From Pseudomonadota bacterium (GTDB lineage Bacteria > Pseudomonadota > Gammaproteobacteria > Pseudomonadales > Moraxellaceae), in the NCBI GenBank assembly GCA_021851865.1, contig JAJZBU010000015.1:1-62276 (forward strand): a stretch of 62,276 nucleotides of DNA, in the 5' to 3' direction. The notes under the pieces were generated by a model, which saw only the letters and a program-made list of their open reading frames with translations, was not told the DNA's origin and ran no database searches. Shown in pieces: positions 47,720-56,137 of this stretch. A program made the position numbers and the translations under genes. How positions within the stretch are numbered: the first letter of the stretch is position 1; each line of letters begins with the position of its first letter.

Positions 47720-48319
47720 TCAGGCTCCATCGTGGCGCTGGAAATGCCGTTCCTGCCCCCGGCGCAACGCCTGGATGTTGCTGCGATGCCGCCAGATCAG
47801 CAGCAGGCTGATCAGCAGCAGCAGGGGCAGGGAGCCGGCGTTCAAAAAGTGGGCATAGACGGGCATCAGGACGAAGGCCGACAAGGCGGCCAGGGACGAG
47901 ATGCGCCAGAGGGCGAAGACGAGCAGCCAGGTGACGCCGGTGGCCAGACCCAGCCAGGGTGACAAGGCGAAGATGACGCCGAAAGCGGTGGCGACGCCCT
48001 TGCCGCCTTGAAAACGAAAGAAGATCGGGTAGAGATGACCGAGAAAGGCGGCGAGGCCGACGGCGGTGAGTTCCAGGCGCGAGGCGTCGAAGTGGCGCAG
48101 AACGAGCACTGGCAGCAGTCCCTTGAGGGTATCGCCGGCGAGCGTCAGGGCGGCCGGACCGCGTCCACCGAGGCGCAGGACGTTGGTCGTGCCCGGGTTG
48201 CGCGAGCCCTGCTGGCGCGGATCAGGCAGGCCGCACAGCGCACAAACCGGGATGGCCATGCACACAGAGCCGAGTAAATACGCGATAATCAGCGCCGCGA
48301 AGGGTAGCAACCCGAGCAT
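47720..48319 (-). CDS. plsY: Glycerol-3-phosphate acyltransferase PlsY
   Basis: A 199-residue inner-membrane enzyme that acylates glycerol-3-phosphate using acyl-phosphate. Motifs are [38 protein letters not shown] and the late SIAALRLI-like region [17 protein letters not shown] 48319 has GGGAG 6 bases upstream; ATG 48325 is an alternative. Divergent from folB, with 31 bases between starts. Confidence 0.95.
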   Translation of the reverse strand: MLGLLPFAALIIAYLLGSVCMAIPVCALCGLPDPRQQGSRNPGTTNVLRLGGRGPAALTLAGDTLKGLLPVLVLRHFDASRLELTAVGLAAFLGHLYPIFFRFQGGKGVATAFGVIFALSPWLGLATGVTWLLVFALWRISSLAALSAFVLMPVYAHFLNAGSLPLLLLISLLLIWRHRSNIQALRRGQERHFQRHDGA

Positions 48320-48350
48320 CCTCATCTCCCACGTTCGACCGGGGTGCACC

Positions 48351-48707
48351 ATGGACTACATCGTCATACGCGATCTCGAGCTGAGCGCCCGCATCGGGGT
48401 TCACGCCTGGGAACGACGTATTCAGCAGACCTTGCGTCTACAGATCAAGCTCGGCTGCGACGCGGCCACTGTAGCAAAAAATGACGACATCCGGCAGACC
48501 CTCGACTACCAGGCGGTCATCGATTTCATCAAAGATTTCATCGCCGGGTCGACCTGTGTGCTCATCGAAACCCTGGCTGAAGGACTGGCCGCGGCATTAT
48601 TGCAGCGTTTTGCCCTGCCTGCTCTCGAGCTGGAGCTGTGCAAGCCGAACATCATGCCGGGCGCGACCGTGGTCGGCATCGTCCTGCGCCGCGGGCAGAC
48701 GTTGTGA
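48351..48707 (+). CDS. folB: Dihydroneopterin aldolase FolB
   Basis: A 118-residue enzyme for folate synthesis. DYIVIRDLELSARIGVHAWERRIQQTLRL, the YQAVIDFI segment and the ETLAEGLA block with the catalytic lysine in KPNI are present. It makes 6-hydroxymethyl-dihydropterin, the substrate of FolK encoded next. A 4-base GTGA overlap couples them. Confidence 0.95.
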   Translation: MDYIVIRDLELSARIGVHAWERRIQQTLRLQIKLGCDAATVAKNDDIRQTLDYQAVIDFIKDFIAGSTCVLIETLAEGLAAALLQRFALPALELELCKPNIMPGATVVGIVLRRGQTL

Positions 48708-49135
48708 GCCAGACGCTGATCGCCCTCGGCGGCAATCAGGGCGCCGCGCCTCTCCTGGCTGCGCTGCAGGCGCTGCCGCGCCTCGGCCGGGTGCAAGGGT
48801 GTTCGCCGGTCTACTGCGGCCAGGCGCGCGAGGGTGAGGGGGTGGCTGATTACCTGAACCTGGTCATCGAGATGGAGAGTGAACTGACTTGTCCTCTCTT
48901 CCAGCAGGGGCTGCGCGCCATCGAGACGGACTGCGGGCGGTGCCGGGAAACGGCGGCGATCTGCCATGTCGACATCGACCTGCTCATCTGGGACGGGCAC
49001 GTCCTGCGCCCCGCCGAGCTACAGCGTTGCTACGTGGCGCAGCCGCTGGCGTCCCTGCGCGGTCAGCGTCTGGCTGCCGACGCCGGGCGGCTGCTCGCCG
49101 GCGACGCCTGGACGGCGTTGCGCGCGCAGCTGTGA
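48704..49135 (+). CDS. folK: Divergent FolK-like pyrophosphokinase
   Basis: A 143-residue protein, shorter than the usual 160. ALGGNQG at the N-terminus, ADYLNLVIEME, and LRAIETDCGR align with 6-hydroxymethyl-dihydropterin pyrophosphokinase, and the magnesium-binding pair is kept as VDIDLLIWDG. However, the usual WGPRTLD lead-in is replaced by a stretch ending ICH, so the Arg before the Asp pair is Cys. The C-terminus is also short. It is coupled to folB by a GTGA overlap, so the identity is sound but activity is uncertain. Confidence 0.8.
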   Translation: MSQTLIALGGNQGAAPLLAALQALPRLGRVQGCSPVYCGQAREGEGVADYLNLVIEMESELTCPLFQQGLRAIETDCGRCRETAAICHVDIDLLIWDGHVLRPAELQRCYVAQPLASLRGQRLAADAGRLLAGDAWTALRAQL

Positions 49136-49207
49136 CGATGGGGCATTGTCCTGCCGGCGGCTGAGCGGCTAGACTGGCTGTTCAGCCCTTGTTGAGTGGG
49201 AGCCGTC

Positions 49208-51307
49208 GTGCCCTTCTTGCCGCGTACCCCTTGTCTGGCGATCGCCGATCGTGAGGCCTTGCGGACTCAGGTCCGACACTATTTTCATGCCAGCTTTGAT
49301 CGCTACGAAGCGCTCTTCTCCCTGCTCGCCAATGCTGCGGCTTACCGCATCAAGCCGATACCGCTGCGCCACCCATTGATCTTCTATTTTGGACATACGG
49401 CGACCTTTTTCATCAACAAGCTGCTCCTCGCCGGCCTCATCCACGCGCGCATCGACGCCAGGATCGAGCGCCTGTGCGCCGTCGGTGTCGACGAGATGGG
49501 CTGGGACGATCTCGACGAGACGCACTACGACTGGCCGGAGGTCGAAGATCTGCGGCGCTATCGCGGGCAAGTGCGGCAATGCGTCGACGGTGTGATCGCC
49601 GGCATGGACATGAGCGGTGAGCTCGGTATGCAGCATCCGATCTGGGTCATCCTGATGGGCATCGAGCATGAATTCATCCATCTCGAGACGTCTTCGGTGC
49701 TGATTCGGCAGCACCAGCTCGTGCACGTCCGGCCGCACCCGGACTGGGCGCCCTGTCGCGCCGCCGGAGAACCGCCGCCCAATCCCTTGCTGCCGGTGCC
49801 GGCGCAGTTCCTCACCTTGGGACGGGCGGTGAGCGATCCATGGTATGGCTGGGACAATGAATACGGTCCGCATCAGGTCGAGGTCGCAGCTTTCAAGGCG
49901 ACGCGGCAATTGGTCAGCCAGCGCGAGTTTCTCGCCTTTGTCGAGGCTGGAGCTTATCTCGAGGCGCACTGGTGGGATGAGGAGGGCTGGGCTTGGCGCC
50001 AGCACGCCGACGCCCGCCACCCGACCTTCTGGCGTGCCAGCGAGGGCGGCTGGCGCTTGCGCTTGCTCAGCGCAGAGGTCGACATGCCGTGGAACTGGCC
50101 GGTCGAGGTCAATGCGCATGAAGCGCGCGCCTATGTGCGCTGGCTGGCGCAGACGACGGGACGCAGTCTGCGTCTGCCGAGCGAGGCGGAGTGGCATGCC
50201 CTGGCGCAGCACTGCGCCTGCGGCGAGTTGACCGAGGCGCCGGCAGCGGCGCAGCTGCATCTCGATCACGAGGCCTCCTCCTGTCCGGTCGATCGCTTCG
50301 CGCACGGCGAGTTCTTCGACGTCGTCGGCAATGTCTGGCAGTGGACGGAGACGGCCATCGCCCCCTTTCCCGGCTTCAAGGTGCATCCCCTCTACGATGA
50401 CTTCAGCACCCCGACTTTCGACGGCCGCCATCATCTGATCAAAGGCGGCAGCTGGATTTCCTGTGGCAATGAGGCGCGTCTGCATAGTCGCTACGCCTTT
50501 CGGCGCCATTTCTTTCAACACGCCGGCTTCCGTTACGTCGAGGCGGCCCCCCTGGCGCCACAGCCGGTGTCGCACTATGAGAGCGATCTGCTGGTGGCGC
50601 AGTACCTCGAATTCCACTACGGGCAGAGCTATTTCGCGGTGCCCAACTTTCCCGCGCATCTTTGTCAGCGCGTGCTCGCAGCGACCGCCGGGCGGCCGCG
50701 GCGGCGCGCCCTCGATCTCGGCTGTGCCACCGGCCGCGCTAGTCTCGAGTTGGCGCGGCATTTCGAGGCGGTGACCGGCATCGATTTTTCCGTGCGCTTC
50801 ATCGATCTTGCCGTCCAGCTCATCGCGGCCGGCCACCTGCGCTATGCCTTGCCGGAAGAGGGTGATCTGCAGAGCTATCACGAGATCCGGCTCGATACCC
50901 TCGACTTGCAGGCGACGGCCGGGCGCGTCAGTTTCTATCAGGGCGATGCCTGCAATCTGGCGACACGCTACGGCGACTACGACCTGATCCTGGCGGCCAA
51001 CCTCATCGATCGCCTGTACCAGCCGGAACTCTTTCTGCGCGAGGTGCACCAGCGTCTGCGTCGCGGCGGGGTTCTCGCCCTGTGCAGCCCCTACACTTGG
51101 CTCGAGGAATATACCGGGCGCGCGCACTGGATCGGCGGCTTCAAGCGCGATGGCGAGAGGTGGACGACTCTGCAGGGCTTGCAGGCCATCCTGCACGAGC
51201 ATTTTCGTCTTCTGCAGGAGCCCGAGGATGTGCCTTTCGTCATCCGCGAAACGGCGCGTAAATACCAGCATTCCCTGGCGCAGCTGACTTTGTGGGAGCG
51301 CCGATGA
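49208..51307 (+). CDS. ovoA: 5-histidylcysteine sulfoxide synthase / mercaptohistidine methyltransferase OvoA
   Basis: About 699 residues in the three-part OvoA layout: N-terminal DinB-like iron domain with HEFIHLE (154-160; HX3HXE), a central formylglycine-generating-enzyme-like domain (GNVWQWTE, IKGGSWISCGNEARLHSR), and a C-terminal methyltransferase (ALDLGCATGRASLELA). It joins cysteine sulfur to histidine and later methylates the product to ovothiol A. GTG 49208 with GGGAG 5 bases upstream is preferred; GTG 49196 is the alternative. Next gene overlaps by 4 bases. Confidence 0.95.
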   Translation: MPFLPRTPCLAIADREALRTQVRHYFHASFDRYEALFSLLANAAAYRIKPIPLRHPLIFYFGHTATFFINKLLLAGLIHARIDARIERLCAVGVDEMGWDDLDETHYDWPEVEDLRRYRGQVRQCVDGVIAGMDMSGELGMQHPIWVILMGIEHEFIHLETSSVLIRQHQLVHVRPHPDWAPCRAAGEPPPNPLLPVPAQFLTLGRAVSDPWYGWDNEYGPHQVEVAAFKATRQLVSQREFLAFVEAGAYLEAHWWDEEGWAWRQHADARHPTFWRASEGGWRLRLLSAEVDMPWNWPVEVNAHEARAYVRWLAQTTGRSLRLPSEAEWHALAQHCACGELTEAPAAAQLHLDHEASSCPVDRFAHGEFFDVVGNVWQWTETAIAPFPGFKVHPLYDDFSTPTFDGRHHLIKGGSWISCGNEARLHSRYAFRRHFFQHAGFRYVEAAPLAPQPVSHYESDLLVAQYLEFHYGQSYFAVPNFPAHLCQRVLAATAGRPRRRALDLGCATGRASLELARHFEAVTGIDFSVRFIDLAVQLIAAGHLRYALPEEGDLQSYHEIRLDTLDLQATAGRVSFYQGDACNLATRYGDYDLILAANLIDRLYQPELFLREVHQRLRRGGVLALCSPYTWLEEYTGRAHWIGGFKRDGERWTTLQGLQAILHEHFRLLQEPEDVPFVIRETARKYQHSLAQLTLWERR

Positions 51308-52461
51308 GCCAGGCTGATTTCATGCATCTGCCCGAGCGTCGCGGTACGCTCGCGCTCAAGCTCGAGGCGCGCCAGGCCATGTTCGGTCGTGCCGACGTCC
51401 TGCCGCTGTGGGTCGCCGACATGGATTTTGCGGCGCCGGACTGTGTGCGCCAGGCGCTCATCGCCCGCGCCGAGCATCCGATCTACGGCTACACCGTGCG
51501 CGACCCCGACATGCTACCGGCTTTGTGCGACTGGATCGGCCGGCGGCACGGCTGGCGACCCGACCCGGCGCACGCTTGCATCGCGCCCGGTGTCGTGCCC
51601 AGCCTCTACGCGGCGGTGGCGGCTTTCACCCAAGCGGGGGAGGGGGTGATCGTGCAGACGCCGGTCTATCCGCCGTTTTTTCAGGCCGTGCAGGTGCAGG
51701 GGCGGCGTCTTGTGGAAAATCCCTTGCACTGCGCCGACAGCGTTTATCGCTTCGACCTCGATCATTTCGAGCAGTGTGCCCGGCAGGCGCGTCTTCTGTT
51801 GCTATGCTCGCCGCACAATCCCGTCGGCCGGGTGTGGCGGCGCGACGAGCTGCAGGAACTGTTGGCCATCTGTGCGCGCCATGACGTCATCGTTTTCGCC
51901 GATGAGATCCATGCCGATCTCCTCTATCCCGGCGAAGTGCACTATCCAGCCTTGCCTCTGGCGCGCGAGCGTGTTGTGGCGGCGTGGGCGCCGAGCAAGA
52001 CCTTCAACATTCCGGGCATGGGCCTCTCTGCCTTGATCTGTGAGCAAGCCGATCTGCTGGCGCGCCTGCAGGCCGTCTTCGCGGCCTTGCCGGTGAGCAC
52101 CCAGCATCCCTTCGGGCAGGTGGCCTGGACGGCGGCCTATCGTCAGGCCGAGCCCTGGCTGGAGGCGCTGCTGCAGACCCTGCACGGGCATCGTCAGCAC
52201 GCGCTGGCGCGCCTGCAGCAGGAGTTGCCCGGCTTGCGCGTGAGCGTGCCGCAGGCGACGTATCTGCTGTGGCTGAATTTTCAGGCCTGGGGCCTGTCCG
52301 AGGCGGAGCTGGTGCGGCGTCTGGTCGATGTCGCCGGTCTCGGCCTCAATCCCGGCAGCAGTTTTGGCGCCGCGGGTCGCGGCTGTATGCGCCTCAATAT
52401 GGCGACGGCGCGCGCTCAGCTCGACGTCGCCCTCGATCGGCTGATCGCGTGTTTCGCTTGA
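51304..52461 (+). CDS. PLP-dependent C-S lyase of the PatB/MalY group, candidate OvoB
   Basis: A 385-residue fold-type I PLP enzyme. VADMDFAAP, the HNPVGRVW motif (171-178), DEIHADL (200-206) and the Schiff-base lysine in SKTFNIPG (Lys232) place it in the MalY/PatB C-S lyase group. Coupled to ovoA by an ATGA overlap, it is a good candidate for the sulfoxide lyase OvoB that yields 5-thiohistidine. A general cystathionine beta-lyase function is the alternative. Confidence 0.85.
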   Translation: MSQADFMHLPERRGTLALKLEARQAMFGRADVLPLWVADMDFAAPDCVRQALIARAEHPIYGYTVRDPDMLPALCDWIGRRHGWRPDPAHACIAPGVVPSLYAAVAAFTQAGEGVIVQTPVYPPFFQAVQVQGRRLVENPLHCADSVYRFDLDHFEQCARQARLLLLCSPHNPVGRVWRRDELQELLAICARHDVIVFADEIHADLLYPGEVHYPALPLARERVVAAWAPSKTFNIPGMGLSALICEQADLLARLQAVFAALPVSTQHPFGQVAWTAAYRQAEPWLEALLQTLHGHRQHALARLQQELPGLRVSVPQATYLLWLNFQAWGLSEAELVRRLVDVAGLGLNPGSSFGAAGRGCMRLNMATARAQLDVALDRLIACFA

Positions 52462-52507
52462 ACGGGAACTGCTATGCTGCCGCTTCCGACGCGATGAGGA
52501 GACGACG

Positions 52508-53590
52508 ATGCCCGCACTATCTCGACGTGAACGCGTGGTGGCGGCGCTCATGGGAGCATGGATCGGTGATGCCCTGGCGCTTGGCCCGCACTGGTACTAT
52601 GACCTCGACGCCCTGCGCCGTGACTATGGCGAGTGGATCAGCGACTACATGGCGCCGCTTGCCGGGCGCTATCACGCCGGTCTGCCGGCGGGGCACGCTT
52701 CGCAGGCTGGGTATATCCTGCTGCTGACGGTGCGCTCGCTGGTCGAGCGTGGCGGCTATGACGAAGAGGACTTCTGCCGGCGTCTCGATGCGGAGCTGCT
52801 GTCGGCTCTCGATGGCACGCCCATGCAGGGCCCGGGCGGCTACACCAGTCAGTCAATACGCGACGTCTGGCATCGTCGCGTCGAGCAGGGTCTGCCCTGG
52901 GGGCAGGTCGCAAGTCATGCCGATACCACCGAGGCCATCGAGCGCACCTTGGCTCTCGCCTTGCGCTACGCCGAAGATCCGCAACGCCTGGCGGCGGCGG
53001 TGACCGACAACACGCGCCTGACCCAAAGCGATGAGATCGTGGTGTCGATGACGGTCGCCTATGCTGCCGTCCTCGCCGCCTTGGTGCGCGGCGAGCCTTT
53101 CGATCGCGAACTCTCGGGCAAACTCATGCGGCAGGTCGCCACCGGCGAGCTGCCCTTTCATGCCGTGACCACGACCGGTCTGCAACCGCCGGCGGCGGGG
53201 GCCGAGCCGGCGCGGGCGGGGCGCTTCGCCTCGCCGGATGCCTTGCTGACGCCGTCGTGCATCGCCGCCGCTGTCGCCGACGCTGACATCCGCATCGAGC
53301 CGGCGTGGAAGGTGTCTTTGGTCTACGGCATGCCTTGCGCCATCTATCACCAGCTGCCGGCCGCCTACTATCTGGCGGCGCGCTACACCGACGATTTCGA
53401 GGCGGCGGTGCTGCACGCGGTCAATGGCGGTGGCCAAAATCAGGCGCGCGCCATGCTCACCGCTGCTCTCGTCGGTGCCCAGGTGGGGCTGGCGGGCATT
53501 CCGCAGCGCTGGTTGCAGGGACTGCTCGGAGTCGAAGAGCGTCTCGATCTCGCCTGGCGTCTCGCCGCCAGCGTCAGCGATCAGGAGTGA
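52508..53590 (+). CDS. ADP-ribosylglycohydrolase-family protein with altered metal motif
   Basis: A 360-residue helical protein. The N-terminal GAWIGDALALG (about 16-26) and the late AVNGGG...TAALVGAQVG (about 303-323) mark the ARH fold. The usual metal-binding GGDxDT is GGQNQA here, so the two aspartates are absent. Such variants exist in a known subfamily. It may still act on ADP-ribosyl groups or have another role. GATGAGGAG precedes ATG 52508. Lies 46 bases after the PLP lyase. Confidence 0.8.
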   Translation: MPALSRRERVVAALMGAWIGDALALGPHWYYDLDALRRDYGEWISDYMAPLAGRYHAGLPAGHASQAGYILLLTVRSLVERGGYDEEDFCRRLDAELLSALDGTPMQGPGGYTSQSIRDVWHRRVEQGLPWGQVASHADTTEAIERTLALALRYAEDPQRLAAAVTDNTRLTQSDEIVVSMTVAYAAVLAALVRGEPFDRELSGKLMRQVATGELPFHAVTTTGLQPPAAGAEPARAGRFASPDALLTPSCIAAAVADADIRIEPAWKVSLVYGMPCAIYHQLPAAYYLAARYTDDFEAAVLHAVNGGGQNQARAMLTAALVGAQVGLAGIPQRWLQGLLGVEERLDLAWRLAASVSDQE

Positions 53591-53606
53591 CCTGAAGGAG
53601 GGCGCC

Positions 53607-55025
53607 ATGCGTCGCTGTCTCGTCTGGCTGCGTCATGACCTGCGCACGCTCGATCATCCGGCCTTGCAGGCGGCTTGCGCCGATCCCGAGAGCGAGGTGG
53701 TGGCGGTTTATCTGCGCACGCCACGGCAATGGGCCTTGCATGACCTGGGGACGGCGCGCATCGAATTTGAGCAGGCTTGCCTGCCCAGCCTGCAGGCCGA
53801 TCTGGCGCGCCTGAACATCGCCCTGGTGGTGGCTGAGGTCGAGGACGATACGCAGATTCCGGCATGGATGGCGCGGCATGTCGTCGCCTGGTCGATCACT
53901 CATCTCTATGCCCACCGCGCCCACGAGATCGATGAACAACGGCGCGATGCGGCGGTGGCGGCGGCGGTCGCCGGCCACGCTTGTCACCTGCACCTGCTCG
54001 ACGACGTCTGCCTAGTGCCGCCGGGGCGGGTGCTGACGCGCGAAGGCCGTCCCTACATCGTGTTCACGCCGTTCAAGCGGGCGTGGTTGTCCCTGCTCGC
54101 CACGGTGCCGGCGGCGAGCGGCGCGCCGCCGCCGCGACGTGCCTGCTTTCTCGACCTCGATGCCGTCGCTGCGCCGCCGGCGTGCGCGGAAGCCTGGGTA
54201 CGATTCTGGCCGGCGGGGGAGGCGGCGGCGCTGGCCCGTCTCGAACAGTTCATCGCCACCGATCTGTCCGGCTACGCCGAATCGCGCGATCATCCCGAGA
54301 GCGACGGCAGCAGTCGCCTGTCGCCCTATCTGGCCATTGGCAACCTCAGCGTGCGCCAGTGTCTGCAGGCGGTGCAGCGCTCTGCCGGCGTCGACGGGCG
54401 GGGGGCGGCGAGCTGGTTGAACGAGCTGTGCTGGCGCGATTTCTACCGGCATATCCTCGCTGCTTTTCCGCGCGTCTGCCGGCATCAGGCTTTTTTACGC
54501 GCCACCGACGCATTGCCCTGGCGCCATGACGCGGTCGATTTCGCGCGTTGGTGTGAGGGGCGGACGGGGTTTCCCATCGTCGACGCCGGTTTGCGCCAGT
54601 TGCGCGAGCAGGCCTGGATGCACAACCGTCTGCGCATGATCTGCGCCAGCTTCCTGGCCAAGGATATGTTCATCGACTGGCGCTGGGGCGAGCGCCATTT
54701 CATGCGCCATCTGCTCGACGCCGACATCGCCGCCAACAATGGTGGCTGGCAATGGTGTGCTTCGACCGGCAACGACGCCGTGCCGTATTTCCGGGTCTTC
54801 AATCCCGTTCTGCAGAGCCGCAGGTTCGATCCGCAGGGCGATTTCATCCGCCGCTATGTGCCGGAGCTGGCGAGCCTCGACGCGCGCTCCATTCACGCCC
54901 CCGATGCGGCGATGCTGCGCGCGCGCGGTATCGATTACCCGCCACCCATGCTCGACCACGCGCAGGCGCGCACGCGCGTCATCGCCCATTTCCGGGCTCT
55001 GCGCCTGCTGCAGACGGAAGCGTGA
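53607..55025 (+). CDS. phrB: Deoxyribodipyrimidine photolyase
   Basis: A 472-residue flavoprotein. N-terminal Rossmann antenna domain (CLVWLRHDLRTLDHPAL) and C-terminal FAD domain: SRLSPYLAIGNLS, ELCWRDFYRHI, GFPIVDAGLRQL, MHNRLRMICASFL, DADIAANNGGWQWCASTGNDAVPYFRVFNP. This is a class I CPD photolyase pattern. AAGGAGG lies 6 bases before ATG 53607. Its end overlaps the converging alkyltransferase gene by 47 bases. Confidence 0.96.
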   Translation: MRRCLVWLRHDLRTLDHPALQAACADPESEVVAVYLRTPRQWALHDLGTARIEFEQACLPSLQADLARLNIALVVAEVEDDTQIPAWMARHVVAWSITHLYAHRAHEIDEQRRDAAVAAAVAGHACHLHLLDDVCLVPPGRVLTREGRPYIVFTPFKRAWLSLLATVPAASGAPPPRRACFLDLDAVAAPPACAEAWVRFWPAGEAAALARLEQFIATDLSGYAESRDHPESDGSSRLSPYLAIGNLSVRQCLQAVQRSAGVDGRGAASWLNELCWRDFYRHILAAFPRVCRHQAFLRATDALPWRHDAVDFARWCEGRTGFPIVDAGLRQLREQAWMHNRLRMICASFLAKDMFIDWRWGERHFMRHLLDADIAANNGGWQWCASTGNDAVPYFRVFNPVLQSRRFDPQGDFIRRYVPELASLDARSIHAPDAAMLRARGIDYPPPMLDHAQARTRVIAHFRALRLLQTEA

Positions 55026-55554
55026 GGGCGGCCGCAGCCTCCCACTGCAGCAGGCGACGTTTGCGTTCCTCGCCCCAGCGATAACCGCCGAGCTGATGAT
55101 CGCGGCGGATGACGCGATGACAGGGGATAAGGAGAGCGATCGGGTTGCTGGCGCAGGCGCCTGCCACCGCGCGTGCCGCGGTCGGCATGCCGAGGCTGGC
55201 TGCGAGCTCGCCATAGCTGCGCGTGCTGCCCGGCGCGATGTCCTGGAGCGCGCGCCAGACGCGCCACTGGAAGGGCGTGCCAGGTGGCAGGAGTATGGCG
55301 TCGGTGGCGAGTGCCGGCGTGTCGATGCGCGCGCAAGCGGCGGCGAGCCAGGGCGCGGTGCGCTGGGCATCGCTGGAGAAGGCGTGCCGCGGATAGTGGC
55401 GTTGCAGGTCCTGGCGTAGGGCCGACAGGGAGTCACCGAGCCAGAGGAGGCGCAGATCGCTGGCCTCGGCAACGGCGACGAGGATGACGCCGAGGCGACT
55501 GTCGGCGCTACCGATCCACCAAGGCGAAGCGGGCATGGCAGGATCCTGCGGCAT
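54979..55554 (-). CDS. ogt: Methylated-DNA-protein-cysteine methyltransferase (Ogt/Ada C-terminal type)
   Basis: About 191 residues. The suicide cysteine is in IPCHRVIRRD, preceded by TPFQWRVWRALQDI and SYGELAASLG, and followed by GGYRWGEERKRRLLQWE. It removes alkyl groups from O6-guanine. Start uncertain: ATG 55554 with GAGG 6 bases upstream is chosen; ATG 55536 and 55596 are possible. No Ada regulatory domain is present. Converges with photolyase. Confidence 0.92.
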   Translation of the reverse strand: MPQDPAMPASPWWIGSADSRLGVILVAVAEASDLRLLWLGDSLSALRQDLQRHYPRHAFSSDAQRTAPWLAAACARIDTPALATDAILLPPGTPFQWRVWRALQDIAPGSTRSYGELAASLGMPTAARAVAGACASNPIALLIPCHRVIRRDHQLGGYRWGEERKRRLLQWEAAAALTLPSAAGAEPGNGR

Positions 55555-55630
55555 CGGAGGCCTCATGAGGTCGGTGAAAGCCTCGAGCGTAGCCATTTCA
55601 ACGCGTGGGGGCAAGGATGGGGGACGGATC

Positions 55631-55671
55631 TTGTTCTTTCTTGTATGATATCATATGATATGATAAATCAT
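55631..55671 (+). promoter_or_regulatory. marR-emrAB promoter with overlapping palindromic operators
   Basis: TTGTTC (55631-55636) and TATGAT (55654-55659) are spaced by exactly 17 bases. Three palindromic elements cover and flank the -10 box: ATGATATCAT (55645-55654), ATCATATGAT (55650-55659), and ATGAT-AA-ATCAT (55660-55671). This is a strong candidate for autorepression by the MarR-family protein encoded 14 bases downstream. Confidence 0.75.
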
Positions 55672-55684
55672 CAGGAGCGACATC

Positions 55685-56137
55685 GTGCAGTTGCGCAGTT
55701 TTGGTATCCTGCTCAAGGACGTCTCACGTCTGTCCTCGCGCTATTTTGAGCGCCATCTCGGAGCCCTCGGTCTGACCCTCGATCAATGCAAGGTGCTCGC
55801 CCGCCTCGAACACGAGCAGGGCATGACGCAAACGCAGCTGGCCGAATGCACCGACATGGATCCGATGACCCTGGTGCGTGTCCTCGATCGCATGGAGCAG
55901 GAGGGCCTGCTGGAGCGGCGTCGCCACGAGCAGGATCGGCGCGTGCGGCAAATCTATCTGTTGCCGGCGGCGCAGGAGCAGATGGAGCGTATGTGGCGCT
56001 TGGTCGAGCGCGTGCGCGGTGAGACCTTGTGCGATTTCAGCGACGCTGAGAAAGAACGTTTCATGGGCTATCTGCAACGCATGCGGTCAACCTTGCACAC
56101 TTTGCTCAAAGACGACGAACCGGCGGGAGAAGCATGA
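55685..56137 (+). CDS. MarR-family transcriptional regulator of the efflux operon
   Basis: A 150-residue winged-helix protein. The domain spans about 30-100, with MTQTQLAECTDMDPMTLVRVLDRMEQEGLLERRRHEQDRR as helices 3-4 and wing. GTG start with CAGGAG 8 bases upstream. It overlaps the emrA-like gene by 4 bases, and its own promoter has palindromic sites, so it very likely represses the operon until an effector binds. The effector is unknown. Confidence 0.92.
   Translation: MQLRSFGILLKDVSRLSSRYFERHLGALGLTLDQCKVLARLEHEQGMTQTQLAECTDMDPMTLVRVLDRMEQEGLLERRRHEQDRRVRQIYLLPAAQEQMERMWRLVERVRGETLCDFSDAEKERFMGYLQRMRSTLHTLLKDDEPAGEA

Noticed and set aside
49169-51271. A 700-codon open frame on the minus strand across ovoA
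   Set aside because: Shadow of a GC-rich gene. The plus-strand product is full-length OvoA with all domain motifs, while the antisense product has no family-like pattern.
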